A stretch of 27,721 nucleotides of DNA. Origin: an uncultured Kiritimatiellota bacterium (GTDB taxonomy: Bacteria; Verrucomicrobiota; Kiritimatiellia; RFP12; UBA1067). This document shows, in pieces, positions 14,069 through 21,088 of the stretch. The notes under the pieces are model-generated. The model had not been told where the DNA came from and ran no database searches. It was given only the letters and a program-made list of their open reading frames with translations. The position numbers and the translations under genes were made by a program. Every line of letters begins with the position of its first letter. The first letter of the stretch is position 1. Where the stretch lies: positions 1 through 27,721 of the forward strand of contig CAKUCX010000043.1 in assembly GCA_934643865.1 (NCBI GenBank). The letters are read 5' to 3'.

Positions 14069-17000
14069 TCACGCCTCGATGCCGAAGAAGTCGTAGAACT
14101 GATACCACTGGTCGGGGTGGGCGAGTGTTTCCGTCTCCAGGAAGGCCGTGTACTCGTCCAGCATCCGGGCGGGTGAGGAGGCTGGACCCGTGTAGCGGTG
14201 GAAGTGGCATTCATAGGCGTTCCACCCCGTCCGCACGCACGTCACGAAGAAGACGGGGCACGCCATCAGCTTCGCGAAGACGAAGACACCCTTCGGCCAG
14301 CGGCACGGCCGGCCGAGGAAGGCGTGGTCAAACGTCTTCCCCGACCCGGCGCCCACCCGGTCGCCCGCCATCAGCACGAGCTCGCCGCGCCCGACCGCCT
14401 CCTGCATCCGCACCGCCGTCTCCACGCCGATCTCCTCGACAGCGTGCAGGGTGACGTGCGTGGCGTCGAAGTGGCGCATGAACATCCGCGTGAACACGGC
14501 ATCGTGCCCCATCTGCTGGAAGGCGTGGACGTGGGGGGCTTTCTCCCCCATGCCCCGGCGCGCCGACGCCAGGGCGGGAAGGACCTCGACGGTACCGAGG
14601 TGGGTGGAGACGAGGAACGCGCCCTTCCGCGCGGCGACGAGGTCCCGGAACGCGCGTCCACCGGCATCGTCGCGCACGGACATCTGCGGCAAGTCCTTTC
14701 GGAGCGTGCAGGCGTCCGTCTTGTCCGCAAGCGACCAGGCGAAGCCGAGGAGGTGGCGGTAGAGCGTCCACGCGCCGACGGGCGGCGCGTCCTTCCGTCC
14801 GCGAAACGCCGCAAGCACGGCGTAGTACGTGCGCAGCGCGCACCGGGCCGGGCCGGCGAAGGGGTAGATGAACGCCATCACCGGCACGGTGACGAGTTTG
14901 AGCGCCGTCTTCCCGCATCGCGCATACACGGCCCACATGAACCACATGCGCCCGCGCCCCGCGCTCTGCTCACGCTGCGCATGCCAAGGCGCGGCGTGCC
15001 GGCCGGTGGGAGCCGCCGAGACGCCGGACGGCGCCACGCCCTCCTGGTCGGGCGCGGCGTCCCCGGCACGCCGCGTACCGCCCGCCGCCACAACACCCTG
15101 GTAGGGCGCGACGTCCTCGGCGCGCCGCGTACCCTCACCGCCGAGGGAGAAGACGTAGGCGAAGAAAAGCCCGAAGGCGAATGTGACGCCCATCGCCTGC
15201 GTGACGGGGAACGCCGTGAAGGCGAGCAGGCCGAAACCCGCAAGCGACGACAGGAACGAGGCGCGCACCGTGCGGCGCGTCGCCGGCCCCGGCCGGCTTC
15301 GGTGGAAGACCACGTAGTCGAGCCCCAGCCCGACCATCACGAAGAAGCAGAGAAGCGTGAAGCTCGTGAGCGGAATCCCGAGCCACCCCAGCATCCCGCC
15401 CGTCGCGGCGACCGACGCGACCACGGGTCCGACGTACAGGAAGAACCGCTTTCGGAAGAAGGCGAGGAGGAGGACGGCGAGCAGCCCGAGCGACACGCCG
15501 AGAAGGCGGCACGTGGAGGCGAGGAACCGCGCGAAGAGCCCCTCCAGCGCCGTGCGCGGATCGAGGACTTCGACGTGCGGATCCGCCGGGACGAATCCCG
15601 TCGGGCACGGCGCGACAAGGCGCGTCGGCGCGAGGCGGAACGGCGCAACGAGGCGTTTCAACGCGCCCGTCGCCGCCATCTCCGCATCGAGAAACATATT
15701 CGTCACCGCCCCGCCGGGCATGCGCAGCCCCGTCAGCGCCGCGTAGCGCGCCCCCTCGTGCGCGGCGAGCCGCGCGGCCAGGGCCGCATTCTCGCGCTGG
15801 CGGCGGATGGACGGGATGAGCGCCGAAAGCCCCTTCAGCCCCGCCGCCTCCTCATGTTCGAGGCACGCCTGCAGGGAGTCGCCCGTGACGAGCGCAACCC
15901 GTGTACCCGCCGCCGGACCCACTTCCAGGAACCGCCGCTCGCCCGCCGCGAGGTAGGCGTCCGGCCTGTAGAAGGCCGCCGGGCTCGTGGAGACGTCGAG
16001 GCGGAAGAGGCCGAGCGCGGCGCCGCACAGGAGAAGCGCACGCGCCCAGCGTCCGGCCCGTCCGGGCCCACGCGCACGCGATGTTTCCTCCACCGCCGGG
16101 AGGCCCGGTCCGCACGGCCCCCAGGCGAAGACCGTCATGAAGACCGTCCCCAGGCCCGCCATCGTGAAGAGCGCCATCTGCCGCAGGACGGTGACCTCCG
16201 CGAAGAGCAGCGGCGTGAAGCAGGCGAGCGTCGTCGCGAGCGAGACGCCGAGCGGACGGGCGACACGGGCCACGTCCCCGGCGGCGCGCGCATGGTAGAC
16301 GTAGTCGACGGCGAGGCCGATGAGCGTCGTGCCGAAGACGAACGTCAGCGCGTGCGGACGCGGGCAGACGGCGAAGAGCGCACCCGACGCCACGAGGAAG
16401 GACGCCCCGACGGCGCACAGCAGCTGGGGAACGAAGCGCAGCGAGCGGAAGAGGAGGACGCCGAGGAGGACCACGCACGCGACCGACACGCCCGAGAGGA
16501 CGTTGACCTCCGCCTTCGCCCGCACGGCGGCGCGCGCCGTATGGAACAGCGGGCCGCAGCACCAGATCCGCACGCCGTCCGCCGCCGCCGCGTTGCGCGC
16601 CTCCGCGCGGCGGCGGAGGTCGTCGGCAGCGTCCAGCGAAAGGCGGTCCGTCTCCAGGGCGACGAGCAGGACGTGGACGCCGTCGCGCGTGCAGACGGCG
16701 TCGCCGTCCCGCAGCGACCACCCCGGAGCGAGGCTCGACGGGAGCGCCAGCACGTAGTCCGTCGCGAGCAGGAACGGGTCGTCCTTCACCGAGAAGAGCG
16801 GCGGCACCGGGCCGAAGAGACGCGCCGCCGAAGCCGTCGCCACCTCCCCGTACCGGCCCGCGCGCAGAAGGCCGCGCGTCTCCGCCGAAAGGAGGCCCGC
16901 CGTCCGCCCCGCAAGCGCGCGCAGGGCCGCCGGCAGGTCGAACGTCGCGCGCACGGGAAGGTTCGATGAAAAGGCGTCCGCCGCCGCGCGCACCGCGTCC

Positions 17001-17194
17001 GCGTCGGGCCCCTCGAAGAGGAGGCGGCCCTGGCGGGCCCTGCCCGCCGAGACGTCGCGCAGGGCCGGCGCGCCCGCCGCCGAGACGAGCGCGGCGAGGT
17101 CGGTCTCGACCCGCAGTCCCCCGCCCGCACGCCACGCGAGCACGCCGGCGGACGCGGCGAGCAGAAGGCCGAACGCGACGCGCAGTCCCTTCAT
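14069..17194 (-). CDS. MMPL-family exporter fused to an LpxL-like lipid acyltransferase
   Basis: The 1041-residue fusion begins with an MMPL/RND-type lipid exporter (about residues 1-685). It has TM1 near the N-terminus (VAFGLLLAASAGVLAW), a large periplasmic domain, a membrane bundle with GTTLIGLAVDYVYHARAAGD, a second periplasmic domain, and a second bundle with FFVMVGLGLDYVVFHR. A Gly/Ala/Arg-rich linker (about 686-736) follows, made of repeated DNA. The last 300 residues are an LpxL/HtrB-like acyltransferase with the H-x4-E/D motif in STHLGTVE (about H865, E870) and PKGVFVFAKLMACPVFFV. In aryl-polyene and flexirubin clusters, an exporter and an acyltransferase of these types are usually separate genes. 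The ATG at 17194 overlaps the LolA-like stop (ATGA). The likely role is moving a polyene lipid through the inner membrane and attaching or remodelling its acyl part. Alternatively, translation may reinitiate at an internal Met after the linker. Confidence 0.85.
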   Translation of the reverse strand: MKGLRVAFGLLLAASAGVLAWRAGGGLRVETDLAALVSAAGAPALRDVSAGRARQGRLLFEGPDADAVRAAADAFSSNLPVRATFDLPAALRALAGRTAGLLSAETRGLLRAGRYGEVATASAARLFGPVPPLFSVKDDPFLLATDYVLALPSSLAPGWSLRDGDAVCTRDGVHVLLVALETDRLSLDAADDLRRRAEARNAAAADGVRIWCCGPLFHTARAAVRAKAEVNVLSGVSVACVVLLGVLLFRSLRFVPQLLCAVGASFLVASGALFAVCPRPHALTFVFGTTLIGLAVDYVYHARAAGDVARVARPLGVSLATTLACFTPLLFAEVTVLRQMALFTMAGLGTVFMTVFAWGPCGPGLPAVEETSRARGPGRAGRWARALLLCGAALGLFRLDVSTSPAAFYRPDAYLAAGERRFLEVGPAAGTRVALVTGDSLQACLEHEEAAGLKGLSALIPSIRRQRENAALAARLAAHEGARYAALTGLRMPGGAVTNMFLDAEMAATGALKRLVAPFRLAPTRLVAPCPTGFVPADPHVEVLDPRTALEGLFARFLASTCRLLGVSLGLLAVLLLAFFRKRFFLYVGPVVASVAATGGMLGWLGIPLTSFTLLCFFVMVGLGLDYVVFHRSRPGPATRRTVRASFLSSLAGFGLLAFTAFPVTQAMGVTFAFGLFFAYVFSLGGEGTRRAEDVAPYQGVVAAGGTRRAGDAAPDQEGVAPSGVSAAPTGRHAAPWHAQREQSAGRGRMWFMWAVYARCGKTALKLVTVPVMAFIYPFAGPARCALRTYYAVLAAFRGRKDAPPVGAWTLYRHLLGFAWSLADKTDACTLRKDLPQMSVRDDAGGRAFRDLVAARKGAFLVSTHLGTVEVLPALASARRGMGEKAPHVHAFQQMGHDAVFTRMFMRHFDATHVTLHAVEEIGVETAVRMQEAVGRGELVLMAGDRVGAGSGKTFDHAFLGRPCRWPKGVFVFAKLMACPVFFVTCVRTGWNAYECHFHRYTGPASSPARMLDEYTAFLETETLAHPDQWYQFYDFFGIEA
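14985..15137 (-). repeat. GC-rich imperfect tandem repeat inside the exporter-acyltransferase linker
   Basis: On the plus strand two units start at 15043 and 15097, 54 nt apart (18 codons, in frame). Both read CCTGGTnGGGCGCGnCGTCC followed by nCGGCnCGCCGCGTACC, with about four differences in 33 bases. A degenerate third unit (AGGCGCGGCGTGCCGGC) lies near 14987. Unit 1 can fold as an 8-bp hairpin, CGCGGCGT/ACGCCGCG. In the protein the units give GTRRAEDVAPYQG and GTRRAGDAAPDQE. Their palindromic character resembles the intergenic hairpins at 20126-20192. Confidence 0.75.
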
Positions 17195-17661
17195 CGCCTC
17201 AGCTCGATCTCCAGGCTGTCGCCGTTCTTGAACGCGACGGCCACCCGCTCCGGGAAGCCCGTCCCGGGCACCGCCGTCACGCTCTTCACGAACTCCTTCA
17301 CCTCCTTGATCTCGAAGATCTGGACAATCGAGGTGACATCGTTCTCCAGGCGGTGCGTCGTCGTCCAGCCGTTCACCGTCATCGCGTAGTTCGTGGGTGT
17401 GGCGAGGAAGGAGGACGGCAGCGGTTCCTCGGTGTTCCATTCGAAGAAGCGTCCCTTCTCGAAGCGAAACGTGCCCTTCGACGTGATCGTCACGTCCACG
17501 TCGGCGAGCGTCTTGCGCTGCACGAACGTCCCCGCCGCCCGTTCTGGCATGCCGTCGTCGTGCGTGGCGGCGTGCAGGACGAGGGGCCAAGCCCCGCCGA
17601 GCAGCAGACACGCCAGCCCCGCCGCCAGCCGCCTCAGAAGCACATCACACCGCTTGCGCAT
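17191..17661 (-). CDS. LolA-like outer-membrane lipoprotein carrier family protein
   Basis: The 156-residue exported protein has a signal segment (about residues 8-32, RRLAAGLACLLLGGAWPLVLHA). The following beta-rich domain resembles the LolA-like proteins of aryl-polyene/flexirubin clusters: TFVQRKTLADVDVTITSKG, then FRFEKGRFFEWNTEEPLPSSF and IVQIFEIKEVKEF. LolA-fold proteins shuttle lipidated molecules across the periplasm, so here it may carry the polyene lipid or a biosynthetic lipoprotein. It is shorter than classical LolA (about 180-200). It overlaps the ligase gene by 28 bp and the exporter gene by 4 bp (ATGA). Confidence 0.75.
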   Translation of the reverse strand: MRKRCDVLLRRLAAGLACLLLGGAWPLVLHAATHDDGMPERAAGTFVQRKTLADVDVTITSKGTFRFEKGRFFEWNTEEPLPSSFLATPTNYAMTVNGWTTTHRLENDVTSIVQIFEIKEVKEFVKSVTAVPGTGFPERVAVAFKNGDSLEIELRR

Positions 17662-19379
17662 GTCGCCGCCCCCTCCCGGTATTCGTATGAGATCTCGTGG
17701 TCGGAAATCCGCGCGAGCGTCAGCCGCACGCGCGCACCCGGCACGACGACGTGCGAGAACTTCATCTTCTTCACGGCCGCGAGCGTCACCGCGCGGCGCA
17801 GGAAGCGTTCCGCGAAGAGGTGCGCCATCCCAAGCAGCACGACGCCCGGCAGCACGGCGAAGCCGGGGAAGTGGCCCTTGAAGTACGACGCGTCCGCGTC
17901 GAAGACGAGCGCCGCCGTCCACGTCGTCGCCGTCTGGGCCACATCGAGGACGAACGGCTCCACGAGGTTCGAGGCGAGGAGGTGCGCGACGGCGGCCGCC
18001 TGCACCTTCCCCTGCGCGTTGCGCGGGATCTCCGAGACGAAGCGGTAGCGCTTCGGGGCGGTGCCCTTCGGGAAGACCGCGAGGAGACGGCGGCGCAGCG
18101 CACGCGCGAGCGCGCGCTTGCCGGCGGCGACGTCCACGGCGGACAGGTCCAGCACGACGAGCGCGCCCAGATACGGGCCGTGCGGGCCGTCGAGCGGCGC
18201 GAGCGCCGCCTCCCGCACCTCGGGGAGCGTACACATCGCCGCCTCCATCTCGGGGAGGGAGACGCGCTGCTCGGCGATCTTCACGAGGCGGTCCCGCCGC
18301 CCCAGCAAACGGAAGCTCCGCCCGTCCGCCGCAAGTTCCACGCCGTCGCCCATCGTGAAGCCGCGCCGGAGGGAGAACGGCGAATCGACGACGAGGCGGC
18401 CCTCCGCGTCCACGCGCACCTTCACGGGGTCGAAGACCGTCCAGTCGAAGCCGTCGGCCGGCGCCGCACCGCCCTGCCGCCGCCACGCGACGCCGCCCGT
18501 CTCCGTGCTGCCGAAGATCTCCAACGGCGCGATGCCGAAGACGCGCTGCGCCGCCGCGCTCGTCGCCGCCGTCAGGAGCGCGCCCGACGTCGTGACCTCC
18601 ACACAGTTCCGGGGCACGTCATACTGGTCCGCATACGCGCAGAAGCGGTCGAGGAAGCTCGGCGTCGTCACGAGGACGACGCGCGCCGCCGCGCGCATCT
18701 TCGCAAGCAGCGACTCGGGGGTGAGGATCACCTCGGGATCGACCGCACACCCGGACGCGCGCGGGAGAAGGACGCGCCAGAGCATGCCGTACATGTGCTG
18801 CGGCTCGACGGTGGAGAGGAAGACGGGCCGCGCGTTCAGGCACGGCAGGCGGGTGCGGTGGTAGGCGACCTCCTTCGCAAGCGTGGCGAACGGCTTCACG
18901 ATCGGCTTCGGCTTCGCGGTGGAGCCGGACGTGTGGAACGTGGCGGCGAAGCGCCGGCGGCGGTACAGCATCTCCGCGAGGACGATCAGGCCCGTCGCGC
19001 AGTAGGAGAGGCAGCAGTTCCAGACGACCCACACGCACGGCACGTCGAGGCCCGCCCGCTCCAGGTGCCAGACGGGACCCGGCACGTAGATCGTCGCGCA
19101 TGCGATCAGGCCGTTCACCACGAGCCACGCCGCCCAGAGGGCCGTGTAGGCCCGGCAGTAGCGCGCCGCGCCCTCCGGCAGCACGTGGGGCGGAATCGTC
19201 CGCGCGAGCGCGAGGCAGAGGGGCTCGCGCCCTAGGAGCGAGAACGCGAAGACGCCCGCCATGGCGGCGCTCATCAACACGGGATACCAGGCCACGTAGG
19301 CGAAACGCCTGAAAACAAGCGCTGCGGCGATGCACGCCGCCAACGCCGCCAACGGGACATATCGGCGGAGGGGCGTCAC
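17634..19379 (-). CDS. Membrane domain / AMP-dependent ligase / hotdog dehydratase fusion
   Basis: The 581-residue product combines three functions that are separate genes in typical aryl-polyene clusters. Residues 1-135 hold four hydrophobic segments like the COG4648 membrane protein. Residues 147-470 are an ANL-superfamily acyl/aryl-AMP ligase with the P-loop TSGSTAKPK (150-158), EIFGSTETGG (288-297), LLGRRDRLVKIAEQRVSLPE and the catalytic Lys in RNAQGKVQ (K458). The usual 100-150 residues before the ligase P-loop are missing. Residues 475-581 are a FabA/Z-like hotdog domain with KGHFPGFAVLPGVV (catalytic His503). The ligase likely activates an aromatic starter acid onto an ACP, and the hotdog part dehydrates 3-hydroxyacyl-ACP. 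The GTG start at 19379 overlaps the ACP stop (GTGA). Confidence 0.82.
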   Translation of the reverse strand: MTPLRRYVPLAALAACIAAALVFRRFAYVAWYPVLMSAAMAGVFAFSLLGREPLCLALARTIPPHVLPEGAARYCRAYTALWAAWLVVNGLIACATIYVPGPVWHLERAGLDVPCVWVVWNCCLSYCATGLIVLAEMLYRRRRFAATFHTSGSTAKPKPIVKPFATLAKEVAYHRTRLPCLNARPVFLSTVEPQHMYGMLWRVLLPRASGCAVDPEVILTPESLLAKMRAAARVVLVTTPSFLDRFCAYADQYDVPRNCVEVTTSGALLTAATSAAAQRVFGIAPLEIFGSTETGGVAWRRQGGAAPADGFDWTVFDPVKVRVDAEGRLVVDSPFSLRRGFTMGDGVELAADGRSFRLLGRRDRLVKIAEQRVSLPEMEAAMCTLPEVREAALAPLDGPHGPYLGALVVLDLSAVDVAAGKRALARALRRRLLAVFPKGTAPKRYRFVSEIPRNAQGKVQAAAVAHLLASNLVEPFVLDVAQTATTWTAALVFDADASYFKGHFPGFAVLPGVVLLGMAHLFAERFLRRAVTLAAVKKMKFSHVVVPGARVRLTLARISDHEISYEYREGAATCASGVMCF

Positions 19380-19624
19380 GGCGCGTTCACGAGCTTCGAG
19401 ACGGCCTTCGTCACGTCCGCGAGCGTGCGGATCTGGCGGAAGTCCTCGGGGTTGACCCTCTTCTTCGTCTCCTGCTGGAGGCGCACGACGAGGTCGACGG
19501 CGTCGATGGAGTCGAGGTCGAGGTCCGCGAAGAGGTTCGTCTCCGGCTTGAGCGCGGCGGGGTCGCACGCGAACTCGGCGACGAGGATGTCCTTGACGGC
19601 CTTCTCGATGTCTGCGTCCGTCAT
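19376..19624 (-). CDS. Acyl carrier protein (second)
   Basis: The 82-residue carrier has the phosphopantetheine motif DLDLDSIDAVDL (Ser39), with Ile after the modified Ser as is common in aryl-polyene/flexirubin carriers. It holds growing acyl chains as thioesters. The ATG at 19624 lies 3 nt after the stop of the first ACP, and its TGA overlaps the GTG of the ligase fusion. Paired adjacent ACPs are a hallmark of aryl-polyene clusters. Confidence 0.92.
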   Translation of the reverse strand: MTDADIEKAVKDILVAEFACDPAALKPETNLFADLDLDSIDAVDLVVRLQQETKKRVNPEDFRQIRTLADVTKAVSKLVNAP

Positions 19625-19627
19625 GGC

Positions 19628-19894
19628 TCAGGCCTTCTGCTGCGCGGCCACGTAGTCGGCCAGCGTCTTGACCGAATGGAAGATCCGCCTGTTCTCGGCG
19701 GGCACGGCGGAGAAGGAGACGCCGAACGCCTTCCTGACGGCCATGCCGAGTTCCAGGGCGTCGATGGAGTCGAGGCCCAGGCCCTCGCCGAAGAGCGGCA
19801 TGTCCGTCTCGACGTCCGCCGGCGTCAGGTCCTCCAGGTCAAGGGCGGAGACGAGCGTCTCCTTCAGCTTCGTTTCGATTTCTTCGCGTGTCAT
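19628..19894 (-). CDS. Acyl carrier protein (first)
   Basis: The 88-residue carrier has the phosphopantetheine site GLGLDSIDALEL (Ser43). It heads the five-gene operon 19894-14069. The ATG at 19894 has no Shine-Dalgarno site, but a TAAACT hexamer lies 9 nt upstream, so the operon mRNA may be leaderless. It differs clearly from the second ACP, so the two probably serve different steps, for example starter loading versus chain extension (inference). Confidence 0.92.
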   Translation of the reverse strand: MTREEIETKLKETLVSALDLEDLTPADVETDMPLFGEGLGLDSIDALELGMAVRKAFGVSFSAVPAENRRIFHSVKTLADYVAAQQKA

Positions 19895-19903
19895 GGACTT
19901 TGC

Positions 19904-19909
19904 AGTTTA
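19904..19909 (-). promoter_or_regulatory. -10-like hexamer before the first ACP gene
   Basis: TAAACT on the minus strand ends 9 nt before the ATG at 19894. The gap GCAAAGTCC lacks a ribosome-binding site. No clear -35 is seen, so this is supported mainly by the repeated spacing at murA and the dehydrogenase. Confidence 0.4.
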
Positions 19910-20102
19910 CCACAAACGGCGTGGCTCTGCACGCGCGCCGCGCGGGGCACGGGCCGGCGATGGCCTGGAGATGGCCTGATTGCTGTCGGAGATGACGGTT
20001 CTGTCCATGGATGAGATTTTATTACGCACTGAAATCTCATCTTGAAATGTGGGAGGGAATGACGGCTCCGGCTTCGCCCGGCACGGATTTGCACAGATGA
20101 GA

Positions 20103-20113
20103 GGGGGGGGGGG
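20103..20113. repeat. G11 homopolymer tract
   Basis: Eleven consecutive G on the plus strand lie in non-coding sequence within the inverted-repeat element. Such tracts are prone to slippage or sequencing error. Confidence 0.8.
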
Positions 20114-20125
20114 ATCCGTGTGAAC

Positions 20126-20192
20126 GGACGCGACGGAGCGCGTCCCTCCCGCATACAGCCGTTCGGACGCCCCGCGCCGAGGGCGGCGCGGG
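20126..20192. repeat. Pair of GC-rich hairpins
   Basis: First hairpin: GGACGCG (20126-20132), loop ACGGAG, CGCGTCC (20139-20145). Second hairpin: CCCGCGCC (20171-20178), loop GAGGGC, GGCGCGGG (20185-20192). Both stems are perfect. They look like REP-type dispersed palindromes and resemble the hairpin units in the exporter-acyltransferase linker. The gene-free stretch 19910-20460 that holds them contains no convincing coding sequence. Confidence 0.55.
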
Positions 20193-20319
20193 TACAGCGC
20201 GCACCGCCCCATCTACACCGTTCCGAAGTGAAATCCTACAATCCTCCTACGCCACGTCTGAAGATGAGATTTCAATGCGTAAGAACATTCACACAGCACA
20301 CAAACGCCATAACTCACGA

Positions 20320-20352
20320 ATAAACGACAAGACGGCCACGTCTGTCGTTTAT
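20320..20352. other. AT-containing stem-loop downstream of the alpha/beta hydrolase gene
   Basis: ATAAACGACAAGACG (20320-20334) pairs with CGTCTGTCGTTTAT (20339-20352) around loop GCCA, with one bulged A. It lies about 110 bp past the minus-strand gene ending at 20461 and just outside the inverted-repeat element. Neither side has a T-run, so a simple intrinsic terminator is not well supported. Confidence 0.5.
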
Positions 20353-20460
20353 GCGAATAGGTTCCATACGTCTACCACCCAGCCGAGATGCGGGACTTCG
20401 CCTCGGAATGATGGTGAGATGGCGCGCGCACGACGGGCGCGGCGTGGGCTTTACGGCGGC

Positions 20461-21078
20461 CTACAGCACGCCGAGCGAATCGATGAAGGGGAAGAGGACC
20501 GCGTGGACGAGATCGGCGTTCATGCGGTGGCCGCCCTCGAAGGTCTGCGACATGCCGGGGTAGTGCCGCTCGAAAACCGGCCGCGCCTCGACGGCAAATT
20601 CGTCCGCATCGCCGAAGAGGCCGTGGCAGAAAAGCCGATCCACCTCGTCCAGCCCGTCGAACTGGTGCGCCTCCATCTCGGCGAAGTGGGCGATAGTCTC
20701 CTTCGTGATCTGGAACGTGAGCGCGCCGTCCTGGCGGGGGTTGAGCCACTTGTGGCGTCCCACCGAAAGACGGGAATAGAGCTTCGACATGCTGAAGAAG
20801 GGATTAATGCAGATGCGCTCGAAACCGCGCAGCTGCTGCGCGTACATCGCCCCCATCGACGTGCCGACGATGAGCGCGGGCTGCTCGCGCGCGACCAGCT
20901 GCTTCAGCATCGGCAGCGCCTCCGCCGGATCGACGGGGATGTCGGGCGCCAGGACGACGACCTTGTCCGTCCTGCGGCGGTCCCAGTACGCATGCCGCAG
21001 CAGCGCGACGGTGCCGCTCGCGCCCGAGGAGGCGAAGCCGTGGAGGTAGAGGAGCTTCTTGTGCGCGTCCACGTTCAT
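20461..21078 (-). CDS. YqiA/UPF0227-like alpha/beta-fold esterase
   Basis: The 205-residue cytosolic hydrolase has LLYLHGFASSG (oxyanion region), the nucleophile elbow VGTSMGAMYAQQL (GxSxG), an acid candidate in GLFGDADEF and a C-terminal His in FEGGHRM. This matches the small YqiA/YcfP esterase group. It starts at 21078, 10 nt after the stop of the double-SGNH gene, so the two probably form an operon. It could deacylate small esters released by the secreted esterase, but that is inference from position only. Confidence 0.82.
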   Translation of the reverse strand: MNVDAHKKLLYLHGFASSGASGTVALLRHAYWDRRRTDKVVVLAPDIPVDPAEALPMLKQLVAREQPALIVGTSMGAMYAQQLRGFERICINPFFSMSKLYSRLSVGRHKWLNPRQDGALTFQITKETIAHFAEMEAHQFDGLDEVDRLFCHGLFGDADEFAVEARPVFERHYPGMSQTFEGGHRMNADLVHAVLFPFIDSLGVL

Positions 21079-21088
21079 CGCTCAACTC

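Larger units (their letters stand above)
20022..20282. mobile_element. Possible 261-bp MITE-like element with 22-bp terminal inverted repeats
   Basis: The left end (20022-20043) starts TTACGCACTGAAATC and ends ATCTCATCTT. The right end (20261-20282) is its reverse complement with one mismatch in 22. Similarity continues inward a few bases (ATGTGG versus ACGTGG). A further copy of GATGAGATTT at 20010-20019 forms a hairpin with AAATCTCAT at 20032-20040. There is no ORF of note inside. No target-site duplication is visible. The core is a mosaic of GC hairpins and a G11 tract. It could also be a regulatory or structural RNA region. Confidence 0.45.

Noticed and set aside
15043..15137. Short CRISPR-like array from the two 54-nt repeat units
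   Set aside because: The units are imperfect, in frame and contiguous, with no unique spacers and no cas genes nearby.
14198..16969. 923-codon plus-strand open frame opposite the exporter-acyltransferase gene
   Set aside because: Arg/Glu/His-rich low-complexity translation typical of antisense GC-rich DNA; the minus strand has signal, membrane and catalytic motifs.
19907..20212. 101-codon minus-strand ORF in the gene-free stretch
   Set aside because: It runs through the hairpins and inverted repeats, has Pro/Arg-rich composition, no ribosome site and no family resemblance.
20320..20352. Intrinsic terminator for the alpha/beta hydrolase gene
   Set aside because: The stem is good but no T-run follows on the minus strand and it is about 110 bp past the stop, so it is listed only as a stem-loop.
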